Positions 62,221-64,000 of a stretch of 64,000 nt of DNA are shown here, piece by piece. Position numbers and translations under genes: made by a program. Each line of letters starts with the position of its first letter. The first letter of the stretch is position 1. Source of the DNA: Trematomus loennbergii (taxonomy: Eukaryota; Chordata; Actinopteri; Perciformes; Nototheniidae); contig JAAOOA010000399.1 in the NCBI GenBank assembly GCA_012861695.1, positions 14,677,248 to 14,741,247 of the forward strand. The letters run 5' to 3'. Below the pieces are notes generated by a model. That model had not been told where the DNA came from. It saw nothing but the letters and a program-made list of their open reading frames with translations, and ran no database searches.

Positions 62221-64000
62221 AGATAACACCAGCATAAGAAACATAAACAAGACAATGCAGTATATAAATCAATCAAATAACCAAATAAATAAAAAAGAGG
62301 ATGTGTGATGTTTGTCTGTCAGTCTGCAAGCCTGATTATCAGATGCTTCGTGTGCGATGTTCCTGTAACTTAACTGTCAGCATCTCACTTTGCTTGAATA
62401 TGGAACGTCAGCAGGGACTCCGATCTCCCAGGATCTGGCAAGAAATGATAACAATCTGAGCCTCTACTCTTGGAGAGATGTCATGAATTTGCCATGGTGT
62501 ATGAAATGATTTATGGTCTTAAATACTGTACTGTGTAGTTAGAGACAGAGAGATGAAACACAGGGTTCAAAGAAGCAGGAATAGTGTGAGGAAACACAAG
62601 TCTTCGTCATAATACAACCATTCTTTATTTCTCACGTTATGCACACATGCAACACCCTCTGAATCAACAGTAATTGTCTCCATAAGATAAATAATATTAC
62701 TTGTGATTAAATGTAGAGTATAGCATCAGAGATGATTATCAACATGTCATTTATTTATTTGTTGAATTGCATCAAACAACACCTCACTTTGGCAATAGTA
62801 AAATGGACACACAGCAATGGAATCGGACAATTAAAGAGCCAATTAAAATAGATTACCTTAAAATAATTAATCCTGTTGAGATGCACTGTACTGCGCTGCA
62901 ATGTCTTTGAAGCATTGCTTGACATTTAGCATATGCCAAAAGGGTGAAAGTAACAGAAATTGGATGAACATGAGCAGAATTACAAAACATGGTGTATGAA
63001 AGGTTAATGAGCCCAGAGAACTAAAGTGGTATCTGTCATGTGAGACTTCCCACTTCTAGAGGAGTGAGATAAGTAACAGAAGACGATCAGCAGGCAGAGT
63101 GTGGAACATTCATGGAGACAGATTGTAGGCATCTCAGATGTGTTGCATCACATTTGGGGTGTGAAGACGGGAGAAAAGGGTGCATGTTTGTTTAGTTGGT
63201 GTAGGGTGAGGTTCCCACACATTATATCAATTAATTTTCTCTCACTGTTGACAACACACTGACTTATGGGATTATCGGCATGTCTGTGCTTGTATTCTAC
63301 TATAGTGTTTCATCTGTCCAATCATGTAAATGTATGGGTGTTGTTGGGAAAATACTGAATGTACTCTTCTAATATCAGAGTAGCACATGATAACAAAGGC
63401 CCTACGTAGCTGTGTACGTAACCGGATGTATGATTACCAAGAAGAGCGTCAGGACACACTGTTTTAGGCATATGATAGCTATGTGACAACGATTAACATG
63501 ATGTTTCAGCCTCCATGGAGATAGACATACTGTCATGTATTGCTTACGCAGGCCTTAGCTAATCTGAACTAAGCACAGAATACTGCTTTGAACCGGTATT
63601 CTGCATATTGTGACTGAATAACACCCTCTCTTGTATATAAGCATGTGAAGGACACTGTTCGGGAACTATTTTGTCCCATGCAGCTTTGTATGTGATGAAT
63701 ACTTCCATTCTAGCAAGGATAATAAATACATGTATCCTGATATTGAAGCTCAAGCCGGTGACGAGTGATTTTCCTAACAGTTGTAAACACAGAGAAACAT
63801 TTCCAGTGTTAAACAATGTTAATGGGACTCTTTTTTATAATTTATAGTAATACAATTGCACCTTAAATGTTCAACTATTAATTTGACTGAATTGTGCAGC
63901 TTCATCCCTAATAAACACCTCATTAAAGGAACCCTATATGTTAGTGTTATGTATTATGTTTGTTTTAAATAATGAGGTTTCTTTTAAATCACCAAAATTA

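Overview
The window is teleost fish nuclear DNA. Three things show this: split genes with GT-AG introns that encode vertebrate proteins, tRNA-derived SINE-like pieces and other repeat types familiar from bony fish, and long (TG)n/(CA)n arrays. There are no prokaryotic features, CRISPR arrays or phage genes. I built the gene models by reading splice sites and codons on both strands and comparing them with known protein families from memory. No database search was run.

Layout. The first exon of gnai2 (G-alpha-i2, minus strand) is at the left edge; the rest of that gene lies before position 1. slc38a3 (SNAT3, a system N glutamine transporter; minus) spans 4906-16061. About 13 kb of apparently gene-free sequence follows. 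rbm5 (splicing regulator; minus) spans 29070-36855. brk1 (WAVE complex subunit; minus) spans 38539-39299. gpx1 (selenoprotein glutathione peroxidase with an in-frame TGA and a SECIS-like element; minus) spans 40129-41387. tex264 (ER-phagy receptor; plus) starts at 42244, and its second coding exon ends at 48308. No further coding exon of it was found up to 64000, so its later exons probably lie beyond the window. gpx1 and tex264 diverge from an 856-bp interval; the other genes all run leftwards.

The genes are housekeeping or physiological and do not form one pathway. What links them is synteny: the human counterparts lie on chromosome 3p (RBM5, SLC38A3, GNAI2, GPX1 and TEX264 in 3p21; BRK1 in 3p25). 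Human SEMA3F and GNAT1 lie between RBM5 and SLC38A3, and I could not see either one here.

The most useful observation is technical. Four of the six genes (slc38a3, rbm5, brk1, tex264) each carry exactly one apparent one-base deletion in an otherwise intact reading frame. All four deletions are in or beside short base runs. This looks like residual consensus error rather than four dead genes, and automatic annotation would truncate or split all four. Other items worth a look are a near-perfect 91-nt hairpin in a slc38a3 intron, a hAT-type MITE with perfect ends and target duplication, a 31-bp palindrome, a 21-nt microexon, and the gpx1 SECIS. I found no convincing new biological system.
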